A stretch of DNA of 64,000 bases from Azolla caroliniana (taxonomy: Eukaryota; Polypodiophyta): positions 2,108,001 to 2,172,000 of the forward strand of contig JBHGNT010000013.1 in the NCBI GenBank assembly GCA_043228905.1, given 5' to 3'. The notes beneath the pieces are model-generated. The model saw only the letters and a program-made list of their open reading frames with translations, made no database searches and had not been told where the DNA came from. The position numbers were made by a program, and so were the translations under genes. Every line of letters starts with the position of its first letter. Position 1 is the stretch's first letter. Positions 11,241 to 20,987 of this stretch are shown here, piece after piece.

Positions 11241-12165
11241 TCACACGGTTGGGTTCTGAGAATCCATGAGTGGTGGACCGGTTCCTGCTTCGGTGAGGTG
11301 TACCGGTGGCATCACGGGCTTAGTATTGGCCTGGAGTGCCGCTAGGGTGTCCCGAAATCTCGACATGAGTGGTAGCAGTTTATGTAGGGGCAGTGAGTGG
11401 CGGGAGTTGGTAAGAACATCCCATAGCTGGTCGTCCTCCGACGACGTGGATGGTGCCGAGGTTTGTGGTACTTCACTGGGCCCGTCCCTCATGTCCGTTT
11501 GCATGCATACGACATTATTTTTATTGGCCATGTCGACCCATTCTTTTGCTGTCTGATGTACTTCATCCTGGATTTGCCACTGAGTAGTCTGCGCTTTACT
11601 TCGGGTAGTGACCGTTTGAACATCGGCCATGATACTGTGGTGGCCTCTCCTACTTCGAGGCGAGAGTACCATCGTGCGGCCGGTCCATCGAGGGAGAGTG
11701 TGAACTCGGCAATCTTCGAGGCATCGATTTCGGCCGGCGTGAGGCGGTGCGTGGAGTGGTTAGCCTGCCACATGGATATGAAGGCACGGACGTGTGACTC
11801 CGCATCTAGTCCGTCGGTGTATCGTGGGTATGGGTACGGCATGATGTCGTACTTTGGGTCTTCTGGTACCACCGGAAAAGGGTTTAGTTCCGGTTGAGTG
11901 ACCTCCGGAGGGCTCGACGGGGGTTCTGGTGGTGAATCAACTCGCGATCGAGTGTCCGGTGGCGAGGATTGCACTGGACAAGCCTCCGATTGATCGGGAA
12001 AGAATTGGTCAGTGACCGCCGAGTCGGAAATTCCTTCGACTGGCTCAGGGCGTTGGGCGGGTGGCCGAGACCTCGTGGTGCGAGAGGGCACCGTAACGGC
12101 GGCTGGTGGTTACCTTCAACGACGTTCGCTGTGCACTCACAGCTGTAACCGGGCGTGCCAAATTG
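11241..12165 (-). pseudogene. Gypsy B gag
   Basis: Minus strand. 12091-11489 encodes a Pro/Ser-rich start followed by a gag core (MPYPYPRYTDGLDAESHVRA, then SKIAEFTLSLDGPAARWYSR), homologous to the gypsy A gag (DDPDAEAHVHAFEQTWEANH, EEPAARW). The usual CCHC zinc knuckle is not seen; the sequence runs into 11672-11241 in another frame (VTTRSKAQTTQWQIQDEVHQ, compare VTTRSKGMAKEWETRETIRK in gypsy A). So part of gag has been deleted or shifted. Confidence 0.8.
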
Positions 12166-12623
12166 TGCTACCCGTTCCTTTGGGTGAAGACCTTCGATAG
12201 ATTTGCGGCTATCGGTCTTCAAGGCCGTGGTACGTGAAGGCTCGTAACAGAGGCGTCGAGAGAGATACAGGGCTCAGAGAGAAAACACTAGCGAGGTCTT
12301 GATAGACGTGGGCGGCGTTGCCCTCATAGGTATGGATCAAAGCACAGACTCATGGAGCAAAATGGGCACAAATCAGATCTATTAATATGACAGAAAAAGA
12401 TTACAGAACACGGCCTATGGCTAGTGACCTTACAAGTTTATCTAGTTACGATGGCCTAAGCTAGTGCTTCCACCTATATTTTTCTTCTCTCCCCACTCTG
12501 AGGTACTAGTCCTCGTTTAAATAACTTTTCCCCTAATACACAGCCGAACCGTCAGTGGCCCGTGATACTCGGACTTGGCGTTTGCTAATTTCCTAATTTT
12601 ACATTTCTGTCCTCTGGACAATA
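12166..12623 (-). repeat. 5' LTR of gypsy B, copy 1
   Basis: 458-bp LTR. It starts (minus strand) TATTGTCC at 12623, a G-to-A change from TGTTGTCC in the other copies, and ends TAGCA at 12166. Followed on the minus strand by the likely primer-binding region TTGGCACGCCCGGTTAC. TCTTC at 12624-12628 is the target duplication copy. Confidence 0.88.
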
Positions 12624-13087
12624 TCTTCAGCATCCGTATTTTGGCTTGGTCCCGTCCGATGATCAACATGTCGTCCACGTATAGATGGAGTATCAGGAAG
12701 TCGCCTCCTTCGAACTTCTTCACAAACACGCAGTGATCGTCCTGCGTCTTGTGGTACCCTTGATCGGTCATGAAGGAGTCGAACTTCTGGTACCATTGTC
12801 GGGGAGCCTGCTTCAGTCCGTACAGGCTCTTCTTCAACCGGCATACCAGGTGCTCCTTCCCTTTCACCACGAATCCATCTGGTTGCTGCATGTAGATCTC
12901 CTCTTCAAGGTCACCGTGAAGGAATGTCGTCTTCACGTTCAGCTGCTCTACCTCGAGGTCCATGCTTGCCGCTATACTCAGCACCCTCCGGATGGAGGTC
13001 ATCTTTACTACCGGGGCAAATATCTCGTTGAAGTTCACACCCCTCTTCTGTTGGAACCCCTTCACCACGATCCTGGCTTTGTATCTC
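12624..13087 (-). pseudogene. Copia C reverse transcriptase fragment, duplicated copy
   Basis: Minus strand 13068-12630: MVKGFQQKRGVNFNEIFAPV, QLNVKTTFLHGDLEEEIYMQ, KSLYGLKQAPRQWYQKFDSF, and the catalytic LYVDDMLIIG. It duplicates 14440-13977, with Asp changed to Asn in QLxVKT and other differences. It is cut at 13087 by the tandem-duplication breakpoint. Confidence 0.88.
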
Positions 13088-13518
13088 TCGAGGGAAAGTG
13101 TGAACTTGGCAATCTTCGAGGCATCGATTTCGGTCGGCGTGAGGCGGTGCGTGGAGTGGTTAGCCTGCCACGTGGATATGAAGGCACGGACGTGTGACTC
13201 CGCGTCTGGTCCGTCGGTGTATCATGGGTATGGGTACGGCATGATTCATACTTTGGGTCTTCTGGTACCACCGGAAAAGGGTTTAGTTCCGGTTGAGTGA
13301 CCTCCGGAGGGCTCGACGGGGGTTCTGGTGGTGAATCAACTCGCGATCGGGAAAGGATTGGCCAGTGACCGCCGAGTCGGAAGTTCCTTCAACTGGCTCA
13401 GGGCGTTGGGCGGGTGGCCGAGACCTCGTGGTGCGAGAGGGCGCCGTAACGGCGGCTGGTGGTTACCTTCAACGAAGTTCGCTGTGCATTCATAGCTGTA
13501 ACCGGGCGTGCCAAATTG
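13088..13518 (-). pseudogene. Gypsy B gag fragment, duplicated copy
   Basis: Duplicate of 12165-11688. The gag core is recognisable but frameshifted (VPEDPKYESCRTHTH in one frame). It starts abruptly at 13088 in fusion with copia C sequence. Confidence 0.85.
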
Positions 13519-13976
13519 TGCTACCCGTTCCTTTGGGTGAACACCTTCAATAGATCTACGGCTATCGGTCTTCAAGGCCGTGGTACGTGAAGGCTCGTAA
13601 CAGAGGCGTCGAGAGAGATACAGGGCTCAGAGAGAAAACACTAGCGAGCTCTTGATAGACGTGGGCGGTGTTGCACTCATAGGTATGGATCAAAGCACAG
13701 ACTCATGGAGCAAAATGGGCACAAATCAGATCTATTAATATGACAGAAAAAGATTACAGAACACGGCCTATGGCCGGTGACCTTACAAGTTTATCTAGTT
13801 ACGATGGCCTAGGCTAGTGCTTCCGCCTATATTTTTCTTCTCTCCCCACTCTAATGTACTGGTCCTCGTTTAAATAACTTTTCCCCTAATACACAGCCGA
13901 ACCATCGGTGGCCCGTGATACTCAGACTTGGCGTTTGCTAATTTCCTAATTTTACATTTCTGTCCTCTGGACAACA
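13519..13976 (-). repeat. 5' LTR of gypsy B, copy 2 (original outer edge)
   Basis: 458 bp, starting TGTTGTCC at 13976 (minus strand). TCTTC follows at 13977-13981, identical to 3550-3554 outside the 3' LTR. This is therefore the original outer junction of gypsy B with copia C. Confidence 0.9.
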
Positions 13977-14965
13977 TCTTCAGCATCCGTATTTTGGCTT
14001 GGTTCCGTCTGACGAACAACATGTCGTCCACGTATAGATGGAGTATCAGGAAGTCGCCTCCTTCGAACTTCGTCACAAACACGCAGTGATCAGCCTGCGT
14101 GTTGTCGTACCCTTGATCGGTCATGAAGGAGTCGAACTTCTGGTACCATTGTCAGGGAGCCTGCTTCAGTCCGTACAGGCTCTTCTTCAACCGGCATACC
14201 AGGTGCTCCTTCCCTTTCACCACGAATCCATCTGGTTGCTGCATGTAGATCTCCTCTTCAAGGTCACCGTGAAGGAATGCCGTCTTCACGTCCAGCTGCT
14301 CTACCTCGAGGTCCATGCTTGCCACTATACTCAGCACCCTCCGGATGGAGGTCATCTTTACTACCGGGGCAAATATCTCGTTGAAGTCCACACCCTTCTT
14401 CTGTTGGAACCCCTTCACCATGATCCTGGCTTTGTATCTCGAGGGGTTGCCAGCATCTCCCGGTTTCAACTTGTACACCAACTTATTTCGGAGTGCCCGC
14501 TTTCCTTTCGGCAACTCCACCAATTCGTACGTATGGTTCTCATGCAGGGAATCCATCTCATCTTGCATGTCTCTTAACCATTTTTCGGCTCTGGGTATCA
14601 TCATTCGCTTCTTCGAAGCTTTCTGGCTCCCCCTCATCGGTTAGCAACACATGCTCTGCATCTCGAAATCTCTGGGGGGCCCTTCTCTCTCTGAGAGGAT
14701 ATCGCCATCTTTGGGCTTCGATAACCGACTCCTCCATTTGCTCTTCATCCGAATCCGATTCGGGGTCTTGGCCGGTTCCGGTTTCAGCTTCCTCTGCTTC
14801 TTCTTCTGCTGGTTTGGTATCCTCACCGTAACCGGCTGGTTCCTCGAGTGCTAACCGGTCTCTTGCCAGTTGGGTTTGCTCATCGTAGAAACGATCCTTA
14901 CCGATCGACTCGGAGTTCATTATCTTCTTCTCCGACTCCCAGTCGGCGAGCGTCTTGTCCTCCAT
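13977..14965 (-). pseudogene. Copia C linker and reverse transcriptase N-terminal half
   Basis: Minus strand. 14965-14558 encodes an acidic linker (SDSDEEQMEESVIEAQRWRY, PLRERRAPQRF). 14637-14152 encodes the reverse transcriptase start: MQDEMDSLHENHTYELVELP, GVDFNEIFAPVVKMTSIR, QLDVKTAFLHGDLEEEIYMQ. 14124-13977 gives the catalytic LYVDDMLFV. A stop at about 14150 splits the domain (TGA where the sister has a Trp or Arg codon). It continues at 3554 beyond gypsy B. Confidence 0.88.
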
Positions 14966-14977
14966 GAAGATAACATC

Positions 14978-15922
14978 TCAACTCCGGAATACCTTCTTGT
15001 CAACCGGGTCCCACACTCGGTAGCCGAAGTCATCGTTGTCGTAACCGAGGAATATGCATGGCCGGGTCTTTGGATCCAACTTTCCTCTCCGGTCCTTAGC
15101 TACATGCACATACGCGCGACACCAGAACACCTTCAGATGTCGGTAGGACACTTCCTTACCGGTCCATACTCTCTTCGGCGTGTCTCCATCCAAGGGTACT
15201 GAGGGTGATCTGTTTATCACATATGTCGCCGTCGATAGTGCCTCAGCCCAAAACTTCTTGGGTAGTTTTGCATGCGCCAACATACTCCCGACCCTCTCCA
15301 TTATGGTCTGGTTCATCCTCTCGGCCATCCCGTTTAGTTCCAGCGTCTTCGGCACGGTAAATTCGAGCCGGATTCCCTTCGAGCGACAATACTCCTCGAA
15401 CTGCCCCCGGTATTCACCTCCATTATCTTCTCGAACCGCCTTCAGCTTCCGGCCGGTTTCTCTTTCCACTCTCGCGTGGAGCTCTTTGAAGACGAATAGC
15501 ACCTGATCCTTCGTCTTCAACAATGTGGCCCACAACTTCCGGCTGTGGTCATCTAAGAACGTCACGAAGTACTGCGCTCCTGCATGTGACTTCGTGTCCA
15601 CTTGACATACATCAGTATGCACCAACTCCAGTGGTGCATTACGTCTCATCGGTGGCCTCGATCGGAAGGAGATCTGGTTTTGTTTACCGGCCAGACAATA
15701 AGTGCACTTCTCCAAGTGCACGTTCTTCACTAGAATGAGGTTGTCTTCTGCAAGCCTCTTCATCCCCTTCTCGCTCATATGACACAACCTCTTGTGCCAC
15801 AGCTCACCGGCAGTGTCGGATGCTACGTTCACTTCCTCGGGACATAACCGGGCATTCATCAGGTACAACGTGTTGACCTTCCGGGCCCGAGCCACAATCA
15901 GGCTCCCTTTGTTGAACTTCAT
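14978..15922 (-). CDS. Copia C integrase (open segment of broken polyprotein)
   Basis: A 314-codon open segment on the minus strand. It holds the HHCC zinc-binding domain (ELWHKRLCHMSEKGMKRL ... CTYCLAG) and the integrase core: LELVHTDVCQVDTKS (first Asp), VREDNGGEYRGQF (second Asp), LNGMAERMNQTIMERV (Glu). It ends with the GKEVSYRHLKVFWCRAYVHV and GYDNDDFGYRVWDP region normal for copia. It inserts retroelement cDNA into the chromosome in an active element. Here it is one exon-like open piece of a Gag-Pol polyprotein whose ends are broken, so it is probably not expressed as such. Confidence 0.85.
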   Translation of the reverse strand: MKFNKGSLIVARARKVNTLYLMNARLCPEEVNVASDTAGELWHKRLCHMSEKGMKRLAEDNLILVKNVHLEKCTYCLAGKQNQISFRSRPPMRRNAPLELVHTDVCQVDTKSHAGAQYFVTFLDDHSRKLWATLLKTKDQVLFVFKELHARVERETGRKLKAVREDNGGEYRGQFEEYCRSKGIRLEFTVPKTLELNGMAERMNQTIMERVGSMLAHAKLPKKFWAEALSTATYVINRSPSVPLDGDTPKRVWTGKEVSYRHLKVFWCRAYVHVAKDRRGKLDPKTRPCIFLGYDNDDFGYRVWDPVDKKVFRS

Positions 15923-16006
15923 AACATCGTTCCGGATGCTACCCGTGTAGCCTTCATCATCTAGCCGACCGGCTGATATCAGGTTCAGTCGAACCTCCGG
16001 AACGTG

Positions 16007-16325
16007 TCAGACATCCTTTAACAGCATCTTGCATCCAGTTGGTGTTGACAGCCACACGTCTCCTATGCCGACAATTCGGCATGTACCTCCATCCCCCATC
16101 CGGACACAACCGTGATCACCTGCTGAGTAGGATGAGAAGCATTTCCGGTCCAGGGTAAGGTGGAACGACGCTCCGGAGTCGACCATCCACGTCATCTCGT
16201 CACCGGCAAGGTTTAGCTCACTCTCCTCGGTGATAGGCATCAACTCTTCTTCACTTGCCGCGATTGCCGTTGTTCCCTTCCGGTTCGGCCCCCTCCGGTC
16301 TTTACCGTTTCGGTCCGGTGCGTCA
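16007..16325 (-). pseudogene. Copia C protease fragment, 5' truncated
   Basis: Minus strand: EMTWMVDSGASFHLT is the retropepsin motif (DSG), followed by MGDGGTCRIVGIGDVWL. It is fused at about 16325 to a fragment of another copia family; gag, the primer site and the 5' LTR of copia C are not in the window. Confidence 0.85.
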
Positions 16326-16970
16326 ACATTGTACTTCACCTTATATACCCATTTGCAACCGATTGGTTTACAGTATCAGGGAGGGTCAACTAGGTCCCAT
16401 GTATCGTTGGCATCAAGTAACCGCATTTCTTCCTTCATTGCAGCATGCCAATTTGCGTCTTTTGTTGCTTCTGTGTAGCTCTCCGGCTCACGCACTTCCG
16501 CCACCTTAGTCATGTACGCATAGTGATGCGCCATGTACTCATTGTACCCATACCTCATGACGGTTTTCTTTTGACGGGTTGCCTAGCGTAACTTCTCGTT
16601 ACACGGTTTGAGGCCCTTCTTGGCCGATTCAGACTTCTTTTTTGAAGATCCGCCTTCTTCCTTTCCGGGGTAAGATTTGTTCTGGTCCAACCCTTTAGTG
16701 CTGGTATCATATTCCGACATCTTCTTCTTCCCCTTCTCTTTGCACATGAACCGCTTCCTCGGTTCCTTGCGCGGGGAGAGCACGTCAGAGTCTCCACTAC
16801 TCGTCGGTTCTTCATCCGACTGGTCATCCCGACTCAGCCACTTAGCCAGAATGAGATCAAACTCTCATCTAGAGTACCGAATCCTTCATCTTCATCTTGA
16901 ACCCCTCTAGGTTAACTAGCCTCATCCTCCGGAATCCAGTCTTCGTTGGGACTTAGAGTCGTTAGGGAGT
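16326..16970 (-). pseudogene. Copia D-type fragment (linker and start of reverse transcriptase)
   Basis: Minus strand: LRYGYNEYMAHHYAYMTKV, ESYTEATKDANWHAAMKEEM, NDTWDLVDPP, with a Lys/Arg-rich linker upstream (ARNRGSGSCAKRRGRRR). The same segment occurs at 48651-49300 and 44881-45290 and, intact, in copia G at 30780-31230. It ends at GTTAGGGAGT, where chromovirus E sequence starts, exactly as at 49300. Confidence 0.85.
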
Positions 16971-17325
16971 TCGTACATGTGACACTTGTTGTTGAGCCAA
17001 AATACCCAATCATTGTACTTATGGCTTGTTACAACCATTACCGCCTCCAACTAAGCCATGATAGTCTACTTCTATGGATTTCATTACGGATCTGCCACCT
17101 TCAAAAGGATTTAATACTATTTTAACAGTAGTCGATCGATTTACCAAGTGGCACATTTTTTACCATGTGTAAAGAGCATCAGTAGTCAGGAAACCATAGA
17201 TCTCATTGTGCATGAAGTGTCATCCACAAACTGACGGACAAACAGAGCGCACAAATCAAACGCTCGAGCAATATCTTCATTGCTTCATCAATTATCAACA
17301 ACATGATTGTAGTAATATTTAGAAC
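16971..17325 (+). pseudogene. Chromovirus E integrase fragment
   Basis: Plus strand: an integrase core fragment ([33 protein letters not shown]) joined after an internal deletion to [19 protein letters not shown]. The same deletion and the same junction with copia D sequence are present at 49301-49640, so one copy derives from the other. It breaks off at about 17320. Confidence 0.8.
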
Positions 17326-17526
17326 TGTTTGCACCTTGAAGGGATCGATAGATATACCTTGTTGTGAAACCACATACCCTAGAAGCTCCACGTGGTTTTG
17401 ATCAAAGCTACATTTCTTGAGATTGCCATAGAGCCCGTATTCTCGTATGCATCGGAGGACTTGGCGGACATGTGTGTCATGCTCTTCTTGACTTTTTGAG
17501 TAGATCAAGATGTCATCAAGATATAC
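17326..17526 (-). pseudogene. Chromovirus F reverse transcriptase fragment
   Basis: Minus strand 17508-17320: [37 protein letters not shown]. This is the region just after the YLDD box. Related copies are at 39806-40258 and 63118-64000. Gypsy A inserted at its low end (17526). Confidence 0.82.
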
Positions 17527-17892
17527 TATTACTGGCCAGCAAAGGAGTCCAGAGTGTGAAACGGGGAGTTATTTAATTGTTAGGAATGGTTGTAAGTAAG
17601 CTATGAGTGTGGACAGACGGACCGGAATCGGTCTGCTGTTCCGGATCCGGACCAATCCCGAATAGGTGCGGATGGTACTATTTTGTACTACAGACCGGAA
17701 ACCTATTTAAAGGCCCGGATACAATGTAATGAGCAGCAGTTAATTAATAAAGCTTAGCGTTTTTATCTCTTTGTGTTAATTGCCGTTCTGCATTCATTGT
17801 TATATCTTACGCATGTGAATATGAAGGACGATCTTGCTAAGTAACCTAATTAAGTCGGATTAATCGTTGGGTGTAATCCTATTGCCGTAACA
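17527..17892 (+). repeat. 5' LTR of gypsy A
   Basis: 366 bp. It begins TATTACTGGCC (TGTTACCGGCC in the 3' copy at 35351) and ends GCCGTAACA, so the ends are a short inverted repeat TGTTAC/GTAACA. CCCCTTTGGTGAACTG follows and should hold the primer-binding site, whose tRNA I could not assign. Confidence 0.82.
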
Positions 17893-17925
17893 CCCCTTTG
17901 GTGAACTGTCTTCCGTAGACACCCT

Positions 17926-19830
17926 ATGTTAGGCCATTGTCCGGCCCTAAGAGTTAACACAGTTTTTGGTGACTACGATTCCAGTTTTTGCAGTGAACGA
18001 CAACACGGATGGATGACTAGATCAACGCACGACCTTGTTATAGATCGAACTCAATGCCTTGCCGAAAGGCAAAGGAGACGTGAGGCTTTCCAGCAAGCGG
18101 CGCAGGAAATTAGAGCGGATCGCTCGTTTTTCAACGTAATCTAGAGAGTAGCGGAGGAGTCCCTCTGGTTACAGCAAACATCGCACCCGGACGATGGCAG
18201 CAGCCTAAGCAGCCTCCGGGAAACCGAATCCCTTCTCCAGGCGTTGGCAAGCGGAGAAGGCGAAGCAGAAGCCTTTTCAGCGTATGAATCAGATTCCGAA
18301 GGGAATACAACGTGCACACGAACTACCGTAACAACAATGAAACCCCGGGTGGATTGGAGGACGAAGGATCGGACACCTTACCGACACCGGAACCGGAATT
18401 GCTAAGGCTGGAACCTCCAGAACCAGCAGTGGAAGAGCGACCTCCGACACCGGAAGTGAGGAGGAGAGGCCTCCGTCACCAAAAGAAGAGGAAAGACCAC
18501 CAACGCCGGAAACAAATCAGGAAAGACCACCGACGCCGGAGAAAAAGCAGGAACGACCACCAACACTGTCTGCCCACGCACCGATACTGGACGACGACAT
18601 GCCGTTCCAGTACTCCAAGTATAGAGATGATCCGGACGCAGAAGCTCATGTTCACGCCTTTGAACAGACATGGGAAGCAAACCATGTGTCCCAGCGATTG
18701 ACCCCGGAGGAAGAGGAACGCTCTAAGATAGCGGAATTTGGCATCACATTGGAGGAACCGGCAGCAAGATGGCGCCGGATGCAGGACCCGTCTACCATCA
18801 CCACCTTTGCAGATTTAAAAGCTAAATTCTTGCATTTTTTCCAAAAGGAGGTGGACCAGACAGTAATGGTGGGCTTATTTTATACCATCTGACATGAGGC
18901 AGGGGAGAGCATTCCCCAGTTTGTCATCCGGTTTCAACGGATGCATAGTCAGCTTGCCCGTGCACCTCCGGAGGAGGAATTACGGACTATATTTCTCAAT
19001 GCGCTCCGGGAAACCCTACGCACGGTTTGCACGGTAATTGACTTCCACAGAAGTACCATCGACCAGGTCATTGACCGGGTGAGAGAGATGGAAAAGACAA
19101 GCTCCTGGCTCACACTGGGAGCACTCCAACGGGTGTTACCGTCCGATGAAGACCTTCAGTTTCGGCAAGCAATACCGTGCACAACCTGCTTGAATTCGGG
19201 ACACTCGGCACTAGAATGCACTATGAGGAAGCAATGTGTAATCTGTCAATCCAAGGGCCATACGACGGATAGGTGCGAGTATAATCTACTGAACCGGCAA
19301 GCACCGCCCGTCTGACAAATAGAGCCACGCAACAACCGGGATGAAGAAGAGGAACGCTGGCGGCGAATGGACCACGAACGACCGGCACAGGATGTCCGGT
19401 ATGGCGATCAACGGGAGAATGATGTCCGGTACAGTGATCGGCGGGATAACTACGACCGGCACGATAGATATGATCGGTACCGGGATTACAATAGACGATA
19501 CGAACATTACGACCGGGAGCACTCCCCCGGGTATCGTCAGCAACGGGAGGAATACGACAGATATAACAACCAACCTCGTCAAGAGTACCACAATAAGAAG
19601 AACTATAACAAAAAACGACAGTTCAAAAAAGGCGGCTACCCACGAGATCTGGAACAAGGAGCTTCAAGCAGCCAACCGGCCCAAAACCCCACACTTACCA
19701 CAGGACCGGCCTCGGGTACAACAGACAATGCCGAATCCAGCAATACCCGGAAAGCCTACTGCTACTATTGCCGACAGGAAGGTCATTATAGTAATCAATG
19801 CCCGGCGAAGAGCTATGACAAATGACCGGC
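17926..19830 (+). pseudogene. Gypsy A gag
   Basis: Segments in order: an Arg/Gln-rich start, a Pro/Glu-rich region (18312-18600, frame broken), the gag core (MPFQYSKYRDDPDAEAHVHA, ITLEEPAARWRRM), then after TGA at 18892 IPQFVIRFQRMHSQLARAPP. Two zinc-knuckle-like motifs follow: CTTCLNSGHSALEC and CVICQSKGHTTDRC, then after a stop at 19313 an Asp/Arg/Tyr-rich stretch and a CCHC knuckle CYYCRQEGHYSNQC. Three Cys/His boxes is more than the usual one or two. Broken by at least three stops. Confidence 0.85.
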
Positions 19831-19837
19831 AGTAAAT

Positions 19838-20987
19838 ATGGTAGTCCCTGAAGTGGCAGATCTGCAGCAGGTGACCACAAGGTCGAAGGGCATGGCCAAG
19901 GAATGGGAGACGCGGGAGACCATTCGGAAGCAAGCGACGGAATGGGTGAAGAAAGCAAACGAGCAAAACGCAATAGACTTACAACGGCAAAAGGAGAACA
20001 CCGTAGGGCTTGCCAGCGGCAGTCACGCCGGAAACGAGACATGGCAGGTGTTGCAAGAATGCCAGATTACGCTGCCACTAGGATGACTCCTTCAACTCGT
20101 GCCGAGATTCACAAAAGGACTGAAGACAGCGATGACGGAAGGAGAATCATCACCGGCACCGGTACTCTTCTTGAATCCGGAGGAGGGACCAACGGTGGTG
20201 AACACCAACAGTCCGGTAATTACTGCAATTGTAAAAGGGAAAGAACTCCCCGGCACAGTAATAGACGGAGGCTCCAGGGTGAATGTAATAAGCCTCCGGA
20301 CGTGTGATGCCCTAGGAATCCACGAGTGGGAGCCATGTCCGTTCTGGTTACGGATGGCCGATACAAGCTCAGTGCGGTCGACAGGATTAATATGAAAATT
20401 AGAAGTCACCGTTGGCGGTCATACATTTCACATCTCGGCAGTAGTGCTACAATTACAGGCACAAGGCGCATACCCGCTATTGTTGGGGCAGCCGTGGTTG
20501 AAAATGGCACATATCAAACAGAATTGGAGGAAAAATATAATTAAATTCCGGCGAGGAAAAGCTAAGGTACGCGTACCAACACAACCAAGGACGAGCACGG
20601 CCAAGGAATGTACACCGTTGTATGCAAAGTGCATCAACATGCTAGAAGGGTTAGCTGACGAAGAAGAAGCTCAGTACTTGCAGGAAAACCCGAAGATCGT
20701 ACCCCTCTTCGAAATTGACATTGCCGAAGCAGTAGCACCATACTTCCCGCAGCCGGAAGAGACTGAAGCAGAACCGGATAAAGACGCAATCCGAGAGTTA
20801 CGGCAAGCGCACGAAGCGTTGGAACGGGAAATGGCCGTTTCATAGCGCGTAAAAGCGTCGCAACGGGCGAAGAGGTGAACCTAGGGACCACGGACGAAGC
20901 AAAACTGGTGCACATCACCAAGGAGATGAAGTCCAAAGACAAAACAACGATGATCACACTTCTCACGGAATTTCGCGACTTGTTTGC
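19838..20987 (+). pseudogene. Gypsy A protease region and linker
   Basis: MVVPEVADLQQVTTRSKGMA begins the segment after gag. After a stop at 20086, 20099-20395 carries the protease motif GTVIDGGSRVNVIS. 20444-20845 carries GAYPLLLGQPWLKMAHI and an acidic linker. At 20843-20845 TAG replaces the Gln seen in gypsy B (SQRVKAS), a CAG-to-TAG change. Confidence 0.85.

Larger units (their letters stand above)
11688..13087. repeat. Tandem duplication, unit 1 (1.40 kb)
   Basis: This unit contains part of gypsy B gag, the complete 5' LTR, and about 460 bp of flanking copia C reverse transcriptase. The next 1.35 kb (13088-14440) repeats it head to tail in the same order. Because each unit carries the gypsy-copia junction with the same TSD, the duplication came after gypsy B inserted. 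Confidence 0.9.
13088..14440. repeat. Tandem duplication, unit 2 (1.35 kb)
   Basis: Second unit of the head-to-tail duplication. It is 47 bp shorter than unit 1, mainly from a deletion near 13345 between two CGATCG sequences in gag. It includes the gag fragment 13088-13518, the LTR 13519-13976 and the copia part from 13977. Confidence 0.9.

Noticed and set aside
17533-17554. Polypurine tract left of a second tandem gypsy A
   Set aside because: The shared AAAGGAGTCCAGAG at 17541 and 35369 is inside the LTR, whose true start is TGTTAC/TATTAC.
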